From positions 9,919,001 through 9,983,000 of the forward strand of contig NC_081150.1 in assembly GCF_958295425.1 (NCBI RefSeq): a DNA stretch of 64,000 bases, in the 5' to 3' direction. The notes beneath the pieces are model-generated. The model was given only the letters and a program-made list of their open reading frames with translations. It searched no databases and was not told where the DNA came from. Shown piece after piece: positions 12,975 through 27,700 of the stretch. A program made the translations under genes and the position numbers. Numbering within the stretch: position 1 is the stretch's first letter; every line of letters starts with the position of its first letter. The stretch comes from Solea solea. Its lineage: Eukaryota; Chordata; Actinopteri; Pleuronectiformes; Soleidae.

Positions 12975-13148
12975 TAGGGCCACGCCCACCTCGGATTGTG
13001 GGCGTGCGCTGCGCCCGCTCCTCCTCCTCCTTTCCCCACCTCCTTCACCTCCGGGCCTTTTTTATAAAGCAAGGGCCAAAAGCATAATAGTTATATTTTG
13101 GCTTTAGGCAGTTGATGAGTGCAGAGCTGCTCTTGAACTCATCACATC
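12975..13148 (+). promoter_or_regulatory. sgk1: SGK1 proximal promoter and 5' UTR (short form)
   Basis: A TATA box (TATAAA, 13063-13068) lies 81 bp before the SGK1 ATG, placing the transcription start near 13093-13100 with a 5' UTR of about 50 nt. Upstream is an inverted pair of GC/CACCC-type boxes, CACGCCCAC (12981-12989) and GTGGGCGTG (12998-13006), with an 8-bp spacer. This is a KLF/Sp- or EGR-like arrangement. The region is GC-rich and has a polypyrimidine CTCC tract just before the TATA box. No convincing glucocorticoid response element was found by eye in the nearby sequence. Confidence 0.65.
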
Positions 13149-16177
<3,029 letters not shown>

Positions 16178-17124
16178 GATTTAAACAAAGACACTTAAAA
16201 GGACATCACTTTAGATTTACCGGGCATGAACTGTGTCCATGGATCAGCATCTTGACCCCCACCCAACATTTCCTGTCACGGTGATGGATATTTCTTAAGC
16301 AAAAAGTCCTGCATCCACAAAGAACTATAGACACGTGTACCTGCCATAACTTCTCCATCCCTTAAACGCATTGAAGAAGATGGGTAGATTCTGCCTGTGA
16401 AATGACTTCTTGTAGTAAATCTCCATTTTACCATGATTTACTAATGCACAAAAAAACTTTTCACAGTGGACACCGAGCAACATGCTTCTACAGTCGTCGA
16501 TTGTTCGTCTTGAGTCTGATAGTGGAAGTCCTTTGCACATAGCTCAGGAAGCTTAAAAGCCCCCATCTAATCCCCCCCCCCCCACACCCTTGGAGGTACA
16601 ACTAACAAGCACACGCTTTCATCTTTTTCCATCAGAGAAAGGCTTGGCCAGTACTGTGCTGCTGACCCCGACCACGAACACACCATCTTCCATTTATGTA
16701 GCGAAACATCTCAGATTTGAGATCCCGTCCATCAGATCGGGATCTACCTGCCAGTCGAGTCTGAATGAGTAGTTCGGAAAAGATTTCATTCACCCGTTAT
16801 GGTGCTTTAGTTTTCTTATCATTTTTCTACGTGTGCTTTTTGAAAGGGGAGTTGTTTGAAGCCGAATGTTACAGAGGGGGACATTTTATTTTTCTCTCAA
16901 AGGTGCCTTTATTTTCTTCTCACCGTCACATCTTGTCACATCTTTTGGGTTCACCCATGTCCAACTTTATTGTCGCTGTTTCGCGCGTTGTTTCCTTTTG
17001 TGGAGAGGAACAGTGTAGCATTAAAACATTTTTATACAGCTGTTAGGTCTTTAACGTGGGAGACGTGGGAACTCAACTGATGTTTCATGTCTTCATTTGC
17101 ACATAAAACAATAATGGTAATGCT

Positions 17125-17155
<31 letters not shown>

Positions 17156-17545
17156 CACTGCTGCTATAGGTGAGAAGGAGAGTAATGCGTCTAGAGGTGT
17201 TAATGTAGTTCTGCTTGCCAACAGTGTCCCCCTCACATAGTCTTCCATTCACCTCACAGTAATCTAAGTAGCTGTCATCGTTGAAACTGAACATTCCATG
17301 TTAATATTGCTGTAATGCAGTTTGATGGTATTTAAGTTTGTTTGTATATTTGGAGTTATGTGTCCTAGTTTTAATGTATATTGAACAAAAATGACTAAAG
17401 GTATGCTTAAATATATACATATACATATATATGTATATACATATATAATGTATCAAGTCATGTTAAATGTACTGTAAATTGTAAAATTGTTTAAAAGAAT
17501 TTAAGTGACCATGTCTCGTTTGCAATAAAACTTTAAACTTGATGG
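16178..17545 (+). other. sgk1: SGK1 3' UTR with polyadenylation signal
   Basis: About 1.35 kb follows the TAG stop and ends with the signal AATAAA at 17524-17529. It contains a C run (16573-16583), a GA microsatellite (about 17126-17156) and an alternating TA/CA/TG tract at 17408-17448. The core of that tract is a 20-bp perfect palindrome (ATATACATATATATGTATAT) that could fold as an AU hairpin shortly before the poly(A) site. Open frames inside it (for example 16765-17046) have no homology I recognise. Confidence 0.75.
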
Positions 17546-18424
17546 CGGCGTACTGCTGTTATTGTCGTTATTGATACATTGTCAATAAAAAAAACCCCCA
17601 CTTCACTTTATTGATTTTCTGTTAGTCAACAGAACATTGAAAGGTCAAGTTATTGAATAAATGCATTAAAATGTGAAGAATGCAGGTATGATGGTAAGCA
17701 CTGACCTAGTTTTGTTGGGAGGAGCTTGAGCTACTGACCTCACATTTGTGTAGAATGGACTTTAACCAACCTACATGCGTCAGCAGACTTACACAACCTT
17801 GACTGTGGCATGCAAATGTGTGTGTGTGTGTGTGTATCTCACAGACTGACAAGGCCACTCCAGGTAAAAATGCTACATAAATATTTAATGCAAAAGCTGC
17901 AATTGCATGAATAATAAATCAAAAATGAGTGATATACAGTAAATGATGTCTTCAGTAACAGGGCGAAAAAAGGGTGCTGATAAGATTCCTTCAGCTGCAG
18001 GTCAAGGTTGTTACTGTGGTTAATAGTGTCATTGTGCAGGGGAGCTATAAACCTCTAACTTTCCTCCTCCATAAAGATTTACATTGTAACAGGAATCCTG
18101 TTCCTGTTCAAACCCATCATAATCCCACATTTTGCAGAAAAGTGTCTGTAAAAGCCCTCCAAAGATTTTGTGTGTTGTATCACTGCCCTCAACTGAGCAT
18201 ATATGTCTCTGCAGTCACTGTTTCCTCAATAGCAAAAGAACACTGGGTGTTTTTATTTATTTTAAAGTGTATTTATTGTGATTTTATTTTTTTATTTTCA
18301 GTTTAATTAGTGTTGTTTTGTCTGTGAGCCAAAGGCAATTTTCCACCTCTATTCTATTCTGTTCTGTTCTGTTCTGTTCAAATTGTAAAATAAGACAAAA
18401 TAAAATAAAATAAAATAAAAATAG

Positions 18425-18485
18425 TTGATTATCCCTGCGACCCTCTGGTGGAGGATAAAGTGGTAGAAAATGGAGGGATGGATAG
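18425..18485 (-). repeat. short reverse-strand copy of the interspersed repeat seen at 6889 and 60982
   Basis: Read on the minus strand it gives 'ccatccctccattttctacc', then 'actttatcctcca' and 'agagggtcgcagg'. This parallels the start of the 60982 copy (ccatccatcttctaccgctt, then tatcctccacatgagggtcg). Only the first 60 bp or so is present. Confidence 0.6.
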
Positions 18486-18544
18486 TTGATTATCTCCTGT
18501 ACTACTCTTTAAAATTATACTGAATGGCAAAAAGTTATTATTTA

Positions 18545-18560
18545 CTGCCATCTGCTGGTC
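18545..18560 (-). promoter_or_regulatory. CTCF-like core motif, left of array
   Basis: The minus strand reads GACCAGCAGATGGCAG, close to the CTCF core CCASYAGRKGGCRS. The motif also occurs in the tails of some interspersed repeats, so occupancy is unproven. Confidence 0.35.
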
Positions 18561-18744
18561 AAAGTACACAATCAAATTGAGTGAATGAGCAGGTGAGGAA
18601 TGGTCCATGTTTAGACAAATAAAACAACAGCAGACTGACCTTTGACCCAGCAAAATATCACTTAAATCTACCAGTATAACAAACCTGTTACCTGCTGTTT
18701 TTACTGATCACAAACAGTGTGGGACGCCTTTTGTAGAGTTGTTC

Positions 18745-18777
18745 AGTCTGCCATCTCAGATTGCCTTGTTTAGTATG
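18745..18777 (+). repeat. left copy of a 33-bp sequence flanking the satellite
   Basis: The segment starts AGTCTGCCATC and ends in GTATG at the first satellite unit. It matches 33903-33935, beyond the right end of the array, at 30 of 33 positions in the same orientation. The two copies therefore bracket the array. Confidence 0.75.
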
Positions 18778-21700
18778 TTGTCCAAAATGTGACAAAGAAG
18801 TCATACTTTAGTATGTCGTCCAGATTTTGGCAAAAAAGTCATACTATGGTGTGTCGACCAAATTTTGACAAAAAAGTAACAGGTTAGTATGTCGTCCAAA
18901 TTTTGACGAAAAAGTCATACTATAGCATGTCGTCCAAATTTTGACGACAAAATCATACTATAGTATGTCGTCCGAAATTTGACAAAAAAGTCATAGGTTA
19001 GTATGTTGTCCAAATTTTGACAAAAAAGTCATGCTATAGTATGTCGTCCGAAATTTGACAAAAAAAGTCATACTATACTATGTCGTCCAAATTTTGACGA
19101 AAAAGTCATACTATAGCATGTCGTCTAAAGTTTGAAAAAAAATGTCATACTATAGTATGTCGTCCAAAATGTGACAAAAAAAGTCATACTATAGTATGTC
19201 GTCCAATATTTGACAAAAAGTCATAGGTTAGTATGTCGTCCAGAATTTGACAAAAAAGTCAAAGGTTAGTATGTCGTCCGAAATTTGACAAAAAAGTCAT
19301 AGGTTAGTATGTCGGCCAAAATTTGACCAAAATGTTATAGGTTAGTATGTCGTCCAAAATTTGACAAAAAAGTCATACTATAGTATGTCGTCCAAAATTT
19401 GACAAAAAAGTCATACTGTAGCATGTCGTCCAAAATTTGACAAAAAAGTCATAGGTTAGTATGTAGTCCAAAATATGACAAAAAAGTCATACTATAGTAT
19501 GTCGTCCAAAATGTGACAAAAAAGTCATACTATAGTATGTCGTCCAAATTTTGACCAATAAGTCATACTATAGTATGTTGTCCAAAATTTGAAAAAAAAG
19601 TAATACTATAGTATTTCGTCCAAATGTTCACATAAAAGTCATGCTATAGTATGTCGTCTAAAATTTGACAAAAAGTCATAGGTTAGAATGTCGTCCAGTA
19701 TTTGACAAAAAAGTCATAGGTTAGTTATGTCTTCCAAAATTTGACAAAAAAGTCATAGGTTAGTATGTCCTCCAAAATTTAACAAAAGACTTACTATCGT
19801 ATGTCGTCCAAAATTTTGAAAAATTAGTCATATTATAGTATGTAGTCCAAAATTTGACAAAAAAGTCATACTATAGCATGTCCTCCAAATTTTGACAAAA
19901 AAGTCATACTATAGCATTTTGTGCAAAACTTTCACAAAAAAGTCATACTATAGTATGTCGTCCAAATTTTGACAAAAAAGTCATACTATAGCATTTCGTG
20001 CAAAATTTTCACAAAAAAGTAATACTATAGTATGTCGTCCAAATTTTGAAAAATAAGTCATACTATAGTATGTCGTCTAGATTTTCATAAAAAAGTCATA
20101 CTATAGTATGTCGTCCAAATTTTGAAAAAAAAGTCATACTATAGTATGTCGTCTAGATTTTCACAAAAAAGTCATACTATAGTATGTCGTCCAAATTTTG
20201 AAAAAGAAGTCATACTATAGTATGTCATTCAAAATTTGACAGAAAGGTCATACTATAGTATGTCGTCCAAAATTTGAGAAAAAGGTCATAGGTTAGTATG
20301 TCGTCCGAAATTTGACAAAAAAGTCATACTATAGTATCTCATCCACATTTTGACAAAAAAGTCATACTATAGTATGTCGTCCACATTTTGACAAAAAAGT
20401 CATACTATAGTATGTCGTCCACATTTTGACAAAAAAGTCATACTATAGTATGTCGTCCACATTTTGACAAAAAGTCATAGGTTAGAATGTCGTCCAGTAT
20501 TTGACAAAAAAGTCATAGGTTAGTATGTCTTCCAAAATTTGACAAAAAAGTCATAGGTTAGTATGTCCTCCAAAATTTGACAAAAAAGACACTATCGTAT
20601 GTCGTCCAAAATTTTGAAAAATTAGTCATATTATAGTATGTAGTCCAAAATTTGACAAAAAAGTGATACTAGAGTATGTCCTCCAAATTTTGACAAAAAA
20701 GTGATACTAGAGTATGTCCTCCAAATTTTGACAAAAAACTCATACTATAGCATATCGTCCAAAATTTGACAAAAAAGTCATACTATAGTATGTCGTCCAC
20801 ATTTTGACAAAAAAGTCATACTATAGTATGTCGTCCAAAATTTTGAAAAATTAGTCATATTATAGTATGTAGTCCAAAATTTGACAAAAAAGTGATACTA
20901 GAGTATGTCCTCCAAATTTTGACAAAAAAGTGATACTAGAGTATGTCCTCCAAATTTTGACAAAAAACTCATACTATAGCATATCGTCCAAAATTTGACA
21001 AAAAAGTCATACTATAGTATGTCGTCCAAATTTTGACAAAAAAGTCATACTATAGTATGTCGTCCAAATTTTGACAAAAAAGTCATACTATAGTATGTCG
21101 TCCAAAATTTGACAAAAAAGTCATCCTATAGTTTGTCGTCCAAATTTTGACAAAAAAGTCATACTATAGTATGTCGTCCAAATGTTCACATAAAAGTCAT
21201 GCTATAGTATGTCGTCTGAAATTTGACAAAAAAGTCATACCATAGCATGTCGTGCAAAATTTGACAAAAAAGTCATACTATAGTATGTCGTCCAAATTTT
21301 GACAAAAAAGTAATACTATAGTATGTCGTCTGAAATTTGACAAAAAAGTCATACTATAGCATGTCGTGCAAAATTTGACAAAAAAGTCATACTATAGTAT
21401 GTCGTCCAAAATTTGACAAAAAAGTCATAGGTTAGTATGTCGTCCACATTTTGACAAAAAAGGAATACTATAGTATGTCGTCCAAAATTTGACAAAAATG
21501 TGATACTAGAGTATGTCCTCCAAATTTTGACAAAAAAGTGATACTAGAGTATGTCCTCCAAATTTTGACAAAAAACTCATACTATAGCATATCGTCCATA
21601 ATTTGACAAAAAAGTCATACTATTGTATGTCGTCCAAATTTTGACAAAAAAGTCATACTATAGTATGTCATCCAAAATTTGACAAAAAAGTCATACTATA

Positions 21701-24700
21701 GTATGTCGTCCAAAATTTGACAAAAAAGTAATACTATAGCATATATTCCAAAATTTGACAAAAAGGTCATACTATAGTATGTCGTCCGATATTTGACAAA
21801 AAAGTCATAGGTTAGTATGTCCTCCAAATTTTGACAAAAAAGTCATACTTTAGCATGTCGTCCAAAATTTGACAAAAAAGTCATACTATAGTATGTCGTC
21901 CAAAATTTGACAAAAAAGTAATACTATAGTATGTCGTCCAAATTTTGACAAAAAAGTAATACTATAGCATATATTCCAAAATTTGACAAAAAAGTAATAC
22001 TATAGCATATATTCCAAAATTTGACAAAAAGGTCATACTATAGTATGTCGTCCGATATTTGACAAAAAAGTCATAGGTTAGTATGTCCTCCAAATTTTGA
22101 CAAAAAAGTCATACTATAGTATGTCGTCCAAATTTTGACAAAAAACTCATACTATAGCATATCGTCCAAAATTTGACAAAAAAGTCATACTATAGTATGT
22201 CGTCCAAATTTTGACAAAAAAGTCATACTATAGTATGTCGTCTGAAATTTGACAAAAAAGTCATACTATAGCATGTCGTGCAAAATTTGACAAAAAAGTC
22301 ATACTATAGTATGTCATCCAAAATTTGGAAAAAAATTTATACTATAGTATGTCGTCCAAAATTTGACAAAAAAGTCATACTATAGTATGTCGTCCAAAAT
22401 TTGACAAAAAAGTCATGCTATAGTATGTCATCTGAAATTTGACAAAAAAGTCATACTATAGTATGTCGTCCAAAATTTGACAAAAAAGTAATACTATAGC
22501 ATATATTCCAAAATTTGACAAAAAGGTCATACTATAGTATGTCGTCCGATATTTGACAAAAAAGTCATAGGTTAGTATGTCCTCCAAATTTTGACAAAAA
22601 AGTCATACTATAGCATGTCGTCCAAAATTTGACAAAAAAGTCATACTATAGTATGTCGTCCAAAATTTGACAAAAAAGTAATACTATAGTATGTCGTCCA
22701 AATTTTGACAAAAAAGTAATACTATAGCATATATTCCAAAATTTGACAAAAAAGTAATACTATAGCATATATTCCAAAATTTGACAAAAAGGTCATACTA
22801 TAGTATGTCGTCCGATATTTGACAAAAAAGTCATAGGTTAGTATGTCCTCCAAATTTTGACAAAAAAGTCATACTATAGTATGTCGTCCAAATTTTGACA
22901 AAAAACTCATACTATAGCATATCGTCCAAAATTTGACAAAAAAGTCATACTATAGTATGTCGTCCAAATTTTGACAAAAAAGTCATACTATAGTATGTCG
23001 TCTGAAATTTGACAAAAAAGTCATACTATAGCATGTCGTGCAAAATTTGACAAAAAAGTCATACTATAGTATGTCATCCAAAATTTGGAAAAAAATTTAT
23101 ACTATAGTATGTCGTCCAAAATTTGACAAAAAAGTCATACTATAGTATGTCGTCCAAAATTTGACAAAAAAGTCATGCTATAGTATGTCGTCTGAAATTT
23201 GACAAAAAAGTCATACTATAGTATGTCGTCCAAAATTTGACAAAAAAGTCATACTATAGTATGTCGTCCAAATTTTGACAAAAAAGTCATACTATAGCAT
23301 GTCGTCCAAAATTTGACAAAAAAGTCATACTATAGTATGTCCTCCAAAATTTGACAAAAAAGTAATACTATAGTATGTCGTCCAAATGTTCACATAAAAG
23401 TCATGCTATAGTATGTCGTCTGAAATTTGACAAAAAAGTCATACTATAGTATGTCGTCCAAATTTTGACAAAAAAGTAATACTATAGCATATATTCCAAA
23501 ATTTGACAAAAAAGTAATACTATAGTATGTCGTCCAAATGTTCACATAAAAGTCATGCTATAGTATGTCGTCCGATATTTGACAAAAAAGTAATACTATA
23601 GTATGTCGTCTGAAATTTGACAAAAAAGTCATACTATAGCATGTCGTGCAAAATTTGACAAAAAAGTCATACTATAGTATGTCGTCCAAAATTTGACAAA
23701 AAAGTCATACTATAGCATATCGTCCAAAATTTGACAAAAAAGTCATACTATAGTATGTCGTCCAAATTTTGACAAAAAAGTCATACTATAGTATGTCGTC
23801 CAAATTTTGACAAAAAAGTCATACTATAGTATGTCGTCCAAAATTTGACAAAAAAGTCATCCTATAGTTTGTCGTCCAAATTTTGACAAAAAAGTCATAC
23901 TATAGTATGTCGTCCAAATGTTCACATAAAAGTCATGCTATAGTATGTCGTCTGAAATTTGACAAAAAAGTCATACCATAGCATGTCGTGCAAAATTTGA
24001 CAAAAAAGTCATACCATAGCATGTCGTGCAAAATTTGACAAAAAAGTCATACTATAGTATGTCGTCCGATATTTGACAAAAAAGTCATAGGTTAGTATGT
24101 CCTCCAAATTTTGACAAAAAAGTCATACTATAGTATGTCGTCCAAATTTTGACAAAAAAGTCATACTATAGCATATCGTCCAAAATTTGACAAAAAAGTC
24201 ATACTATAGTATGTCGTCCAAATTTTGACAAAAAAGTCATACTATAGTATGTCGTCTGAAATTTGACAAAAAAGTCATACTATAGCATGTCGTGCAAAAT
24301 TTGACAAAAAAGTCATATTATAGTATGTCGTCAAAATTTGACAAAAAAGTCATAGGTTAGTATGTCGTCCACATTTTGACAAAAAAGTAATACTATAGTA
24401 TGTCGTCCAAAATTTGACAAAAATGTGATCCTAGAGTATGTCCTCCAAATTTTGACAAAAAAGTGATACTAGAGTATGTCCTCCAAATTTTGACAAAAAA
24501 CTCATACTATAGCATATCGTCCATAATTTGACAAAAAAGTCATACTATTGTATGTCGTCCAAATTTTGACAAAAAAGTCATACTATAGTATGTCGTCCAA
24601 AATTTGACAAAAAAGTCATACTATAGTATGTCGTCCAAAATTTGACAAAAAAGTCATAGGTTAGTATGTCGTCCACATTTGACAAAAAAGTAATACTATA

Positions 24701-27700
24701 GTATGTCGTCCAAAATTTGACAAAAATGTGATACTAGAGTATGTCCTCCAAATTTTGACAAAAAAGTCATACTATAGTATGTCGTCCAAAATTTGACAAA
24801 AAAGTCATACTATAGTATGTCGTCCAAAATTTGACAAAAAAAGTAATACTATAGTATGTCGTCCAAATGTTCACATAAAAGTCATGCTATAGTATGTCGT
24901 CTGAAATTTGACAAAAAAGTCATACTATAGTATTTCGTCCAAATTTTGACAAAAAAGTAATACTATAGCATATATTCCAAAATTTGACAAAAAGGTCATA
25001 CTATAGTATGTGGTCCGATATTTGACAAAAAAGTCATAGGTTAGTATGTCCTCCAAATTTTGACAAAAAAGTCATACCATAGTATGTCGTCCAAATTTTG
25101 ACAAAAAACTCATACTATAGCATATCGTCCAAAATTTGACAAAAAAGTCATACTATAGTATGTCGTCCAAATTTTGACAAAAAAGTAATACTATAGTATG
25201 TCGTCCAAAATTTGACAAAAAAGTCATACTATAGTATGTTGTCCAAATTTTGACAAAAAAGTAATACTATAGTATGTCGTCTGAAATTTGACAAAAAAGT
25301 CATACTATAACATGTCGTGCAAAATTTGACAAAAAAGTCATACTATAGTATGTCGTCCAAAATTTGACAAAAAAGTCATAGGTTAGTATGTCGTCCACAT
25401 TTTGACAAAAAAGTAATACTATAGTATGTCGTCCAAAATTTGACAAAAATGTGATACTAGAGTATGTCCTCCAAATTTTGACAAAAAAGTGATACTAGAG
25501 TATGTCCTCCAAATTTTGACAAAAAACTCATACTATAGCATATCGTCCATAATTTGACAAAAAAGTCATACTATTGTATGTCGTCCTAATTTTGACAAAA
25601 AAGTCATACTATAGTATGTCGTCCAAAATTTGACAAAAAAGTCATACTATAGTTTGTCGTCCAAATTTTGACAAAAAAGTCATATTATAGTTTGTCGTCC
25701 AAATGTTCACATAAAAGTCATGCTATGGTATGTCGTCTGAAATTTGACAAAAAAGTCATACTATAGTATGTCGTCCGATATTTGACAAAAAAGTCATACT
25801 ATAGTATGTCGTCCAAATGTTCACATAAAAGTCCTGCTATAGTATGTCGTCTGAAATTTGACAAAAAAGTCATAGGTTAGTATGTCCTCCAAATTTTGAC
25901 AAAAAAGTCATACTATAGCATGTCCTCCAAATTTTGACAAAAAAGTCATACTATAGTATGTCGTCTAGACTTTCACAAAAAGTCATACTATAGTATGTCG
26001 TCCAAATTTTGACAAAAATTTCATACTATAGTATGTCGTCCAAAATTTGACAAAAAAGTCATACTATAGTATGTCGTCCAAAATTTGACAAAAAAGTCAT
26101 ACTATAGTATGTCGTCCAAAATTTGACAAAAAAGTCATAGGTTAGTTTGTCGTCCACATTTTGACAAAAAAGTAATACTATAGTATGTCGTCCAAAATTT
26201 GACAAAATGTGATACTAGAGTATGTCCTCCAAATTTTGACAAAAAAGTGATACTAGAGTATGTCCTCCAAATTTTGACAAAAAACTCATACTATAGCATA
26301 TTGTCCATAATTTGACAAAAAAGTCATACTATAGTATGTCGTCCAAATTTTGACAAAAAAGTCATACTATAGTATGTCGTCCAAAATTTGACAAAAAAGT
26401 CATACTATAGTTTGTTGTCCAAATGTTCACATAAAAGTCATGCTATAGTATGTCGTCTGAAATTTGACAAAAAAGTCATACTATAGCATGTCGTGCAAAA
26501 TTTGACAAAAAAGTCATACTATAGTATGTCGTCCGATATTTGACAAAAAAGTCATACTATAGTATGTCGTCCAAATTTTGACAAAAAAGTCATACTATAG
26601 TATGTCGTCCAAAATTTGACAAAAAAGTCATACTATAGTTTGTCGTCCAAATTTTGACAAAAAAGTCATACTATAGTATGACGTCCAAATGTTCACATAA
26701 AAGTCATGCTATAGTATGTCGTCTGAAATTTGACAAAAAAGTCATAGGTTGGTATGTCCTCCAAATTTTGACAAAAAAGTCATACTATAGTATCTCATCC
26801 ATATTTTGACAAAAAAGTAATACTATAGTATGTCGTCCAAATGTTCACAAAAAAGTCATACTTTAGTATGTTGTCCAAATGTAGACAAAAAAGTCATACT
26901 ATAGTATGTCGTCCAAAATTTGGAAAAAAATTTATACTATAGTATGTCGTCCAAAATTTGACAAAAAAGTAATACAATAGTATGTCGTCCAAATGTTCAC
27001 ATAAAAGTCATGCTATAGTATGTCGTCTGAAATTTGTCAAAAAAGTCATACTATAGTATGTCGTCCAAAATTTGACAAAAAAGTCATACTATAGTATGTC
27101 GACCAAATTTTGACAAAAAAGTCATACTATAGCATGTCGTCCAAAATTTGACAAAAAAGTCATACTATAGTATGTCGTCCAAAATTTGACAAAAAAGTAA
27201 TACTATAGTATGTCGTCCAAATGTTCACATAAAAGTCATGCTATAGTATGTCGTCTGAAATTTGACAAAAAAGTCATACTATAGCATGTCGTGCAAAATT
27301 TGACACAAAAGTCATACTATAGTATGTCGTCCGATATTTGACAAAAAAGTCATACTATAGTATGTCCAAATTTTGACAAAAAAGTCATACTATAGTATGT
27401 CGTCCAAAATTTGACAAAAAAGTCATACTATAGTTTGTCGTCCAAATTTTGACAAAAAAGTCATACTATAGTATGTCGTCCAAATGTTCACATAAAAGTC
27501 ATGCTATAGTATGTCGTCTGAAATTTGACAAAAAAGTCATAGGTTAGTATGTCCTCCAAATTTTGACAAAAAAGTCATACTATAGTATGTCGTCTAGACT
27601 TTCACAAAAAGTCATACTATAGTATGTCGTCCAAAATTTGACAAAAAAGTCATAGGTTAGTATGTCGTCCACATTTTGACAAAAAAGTAATACTATAGTA

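Larger units (their letters stand above)
17546..18744. other. intergenic, SGK1 to satellite array
   Basis: No gene is seen. It holds a GT microsatellite (17817-17836), a TTCTA/TTCTG pentamer run (about 18350-18380), an AAAAT run (about 18394-18421), a reverse-strand interspersed repeat fragment (18425-18485) and a CTCF-like word (18545-18560). Confidence 0.6.

Noticed and set aside
12600..13060. Glucocorticoid response element in the proximal SGK1 promoter
   Set aside because: Only isolated half-site-like words (for example TGTTCC near 12916) were seen, with no properly spaced partner.
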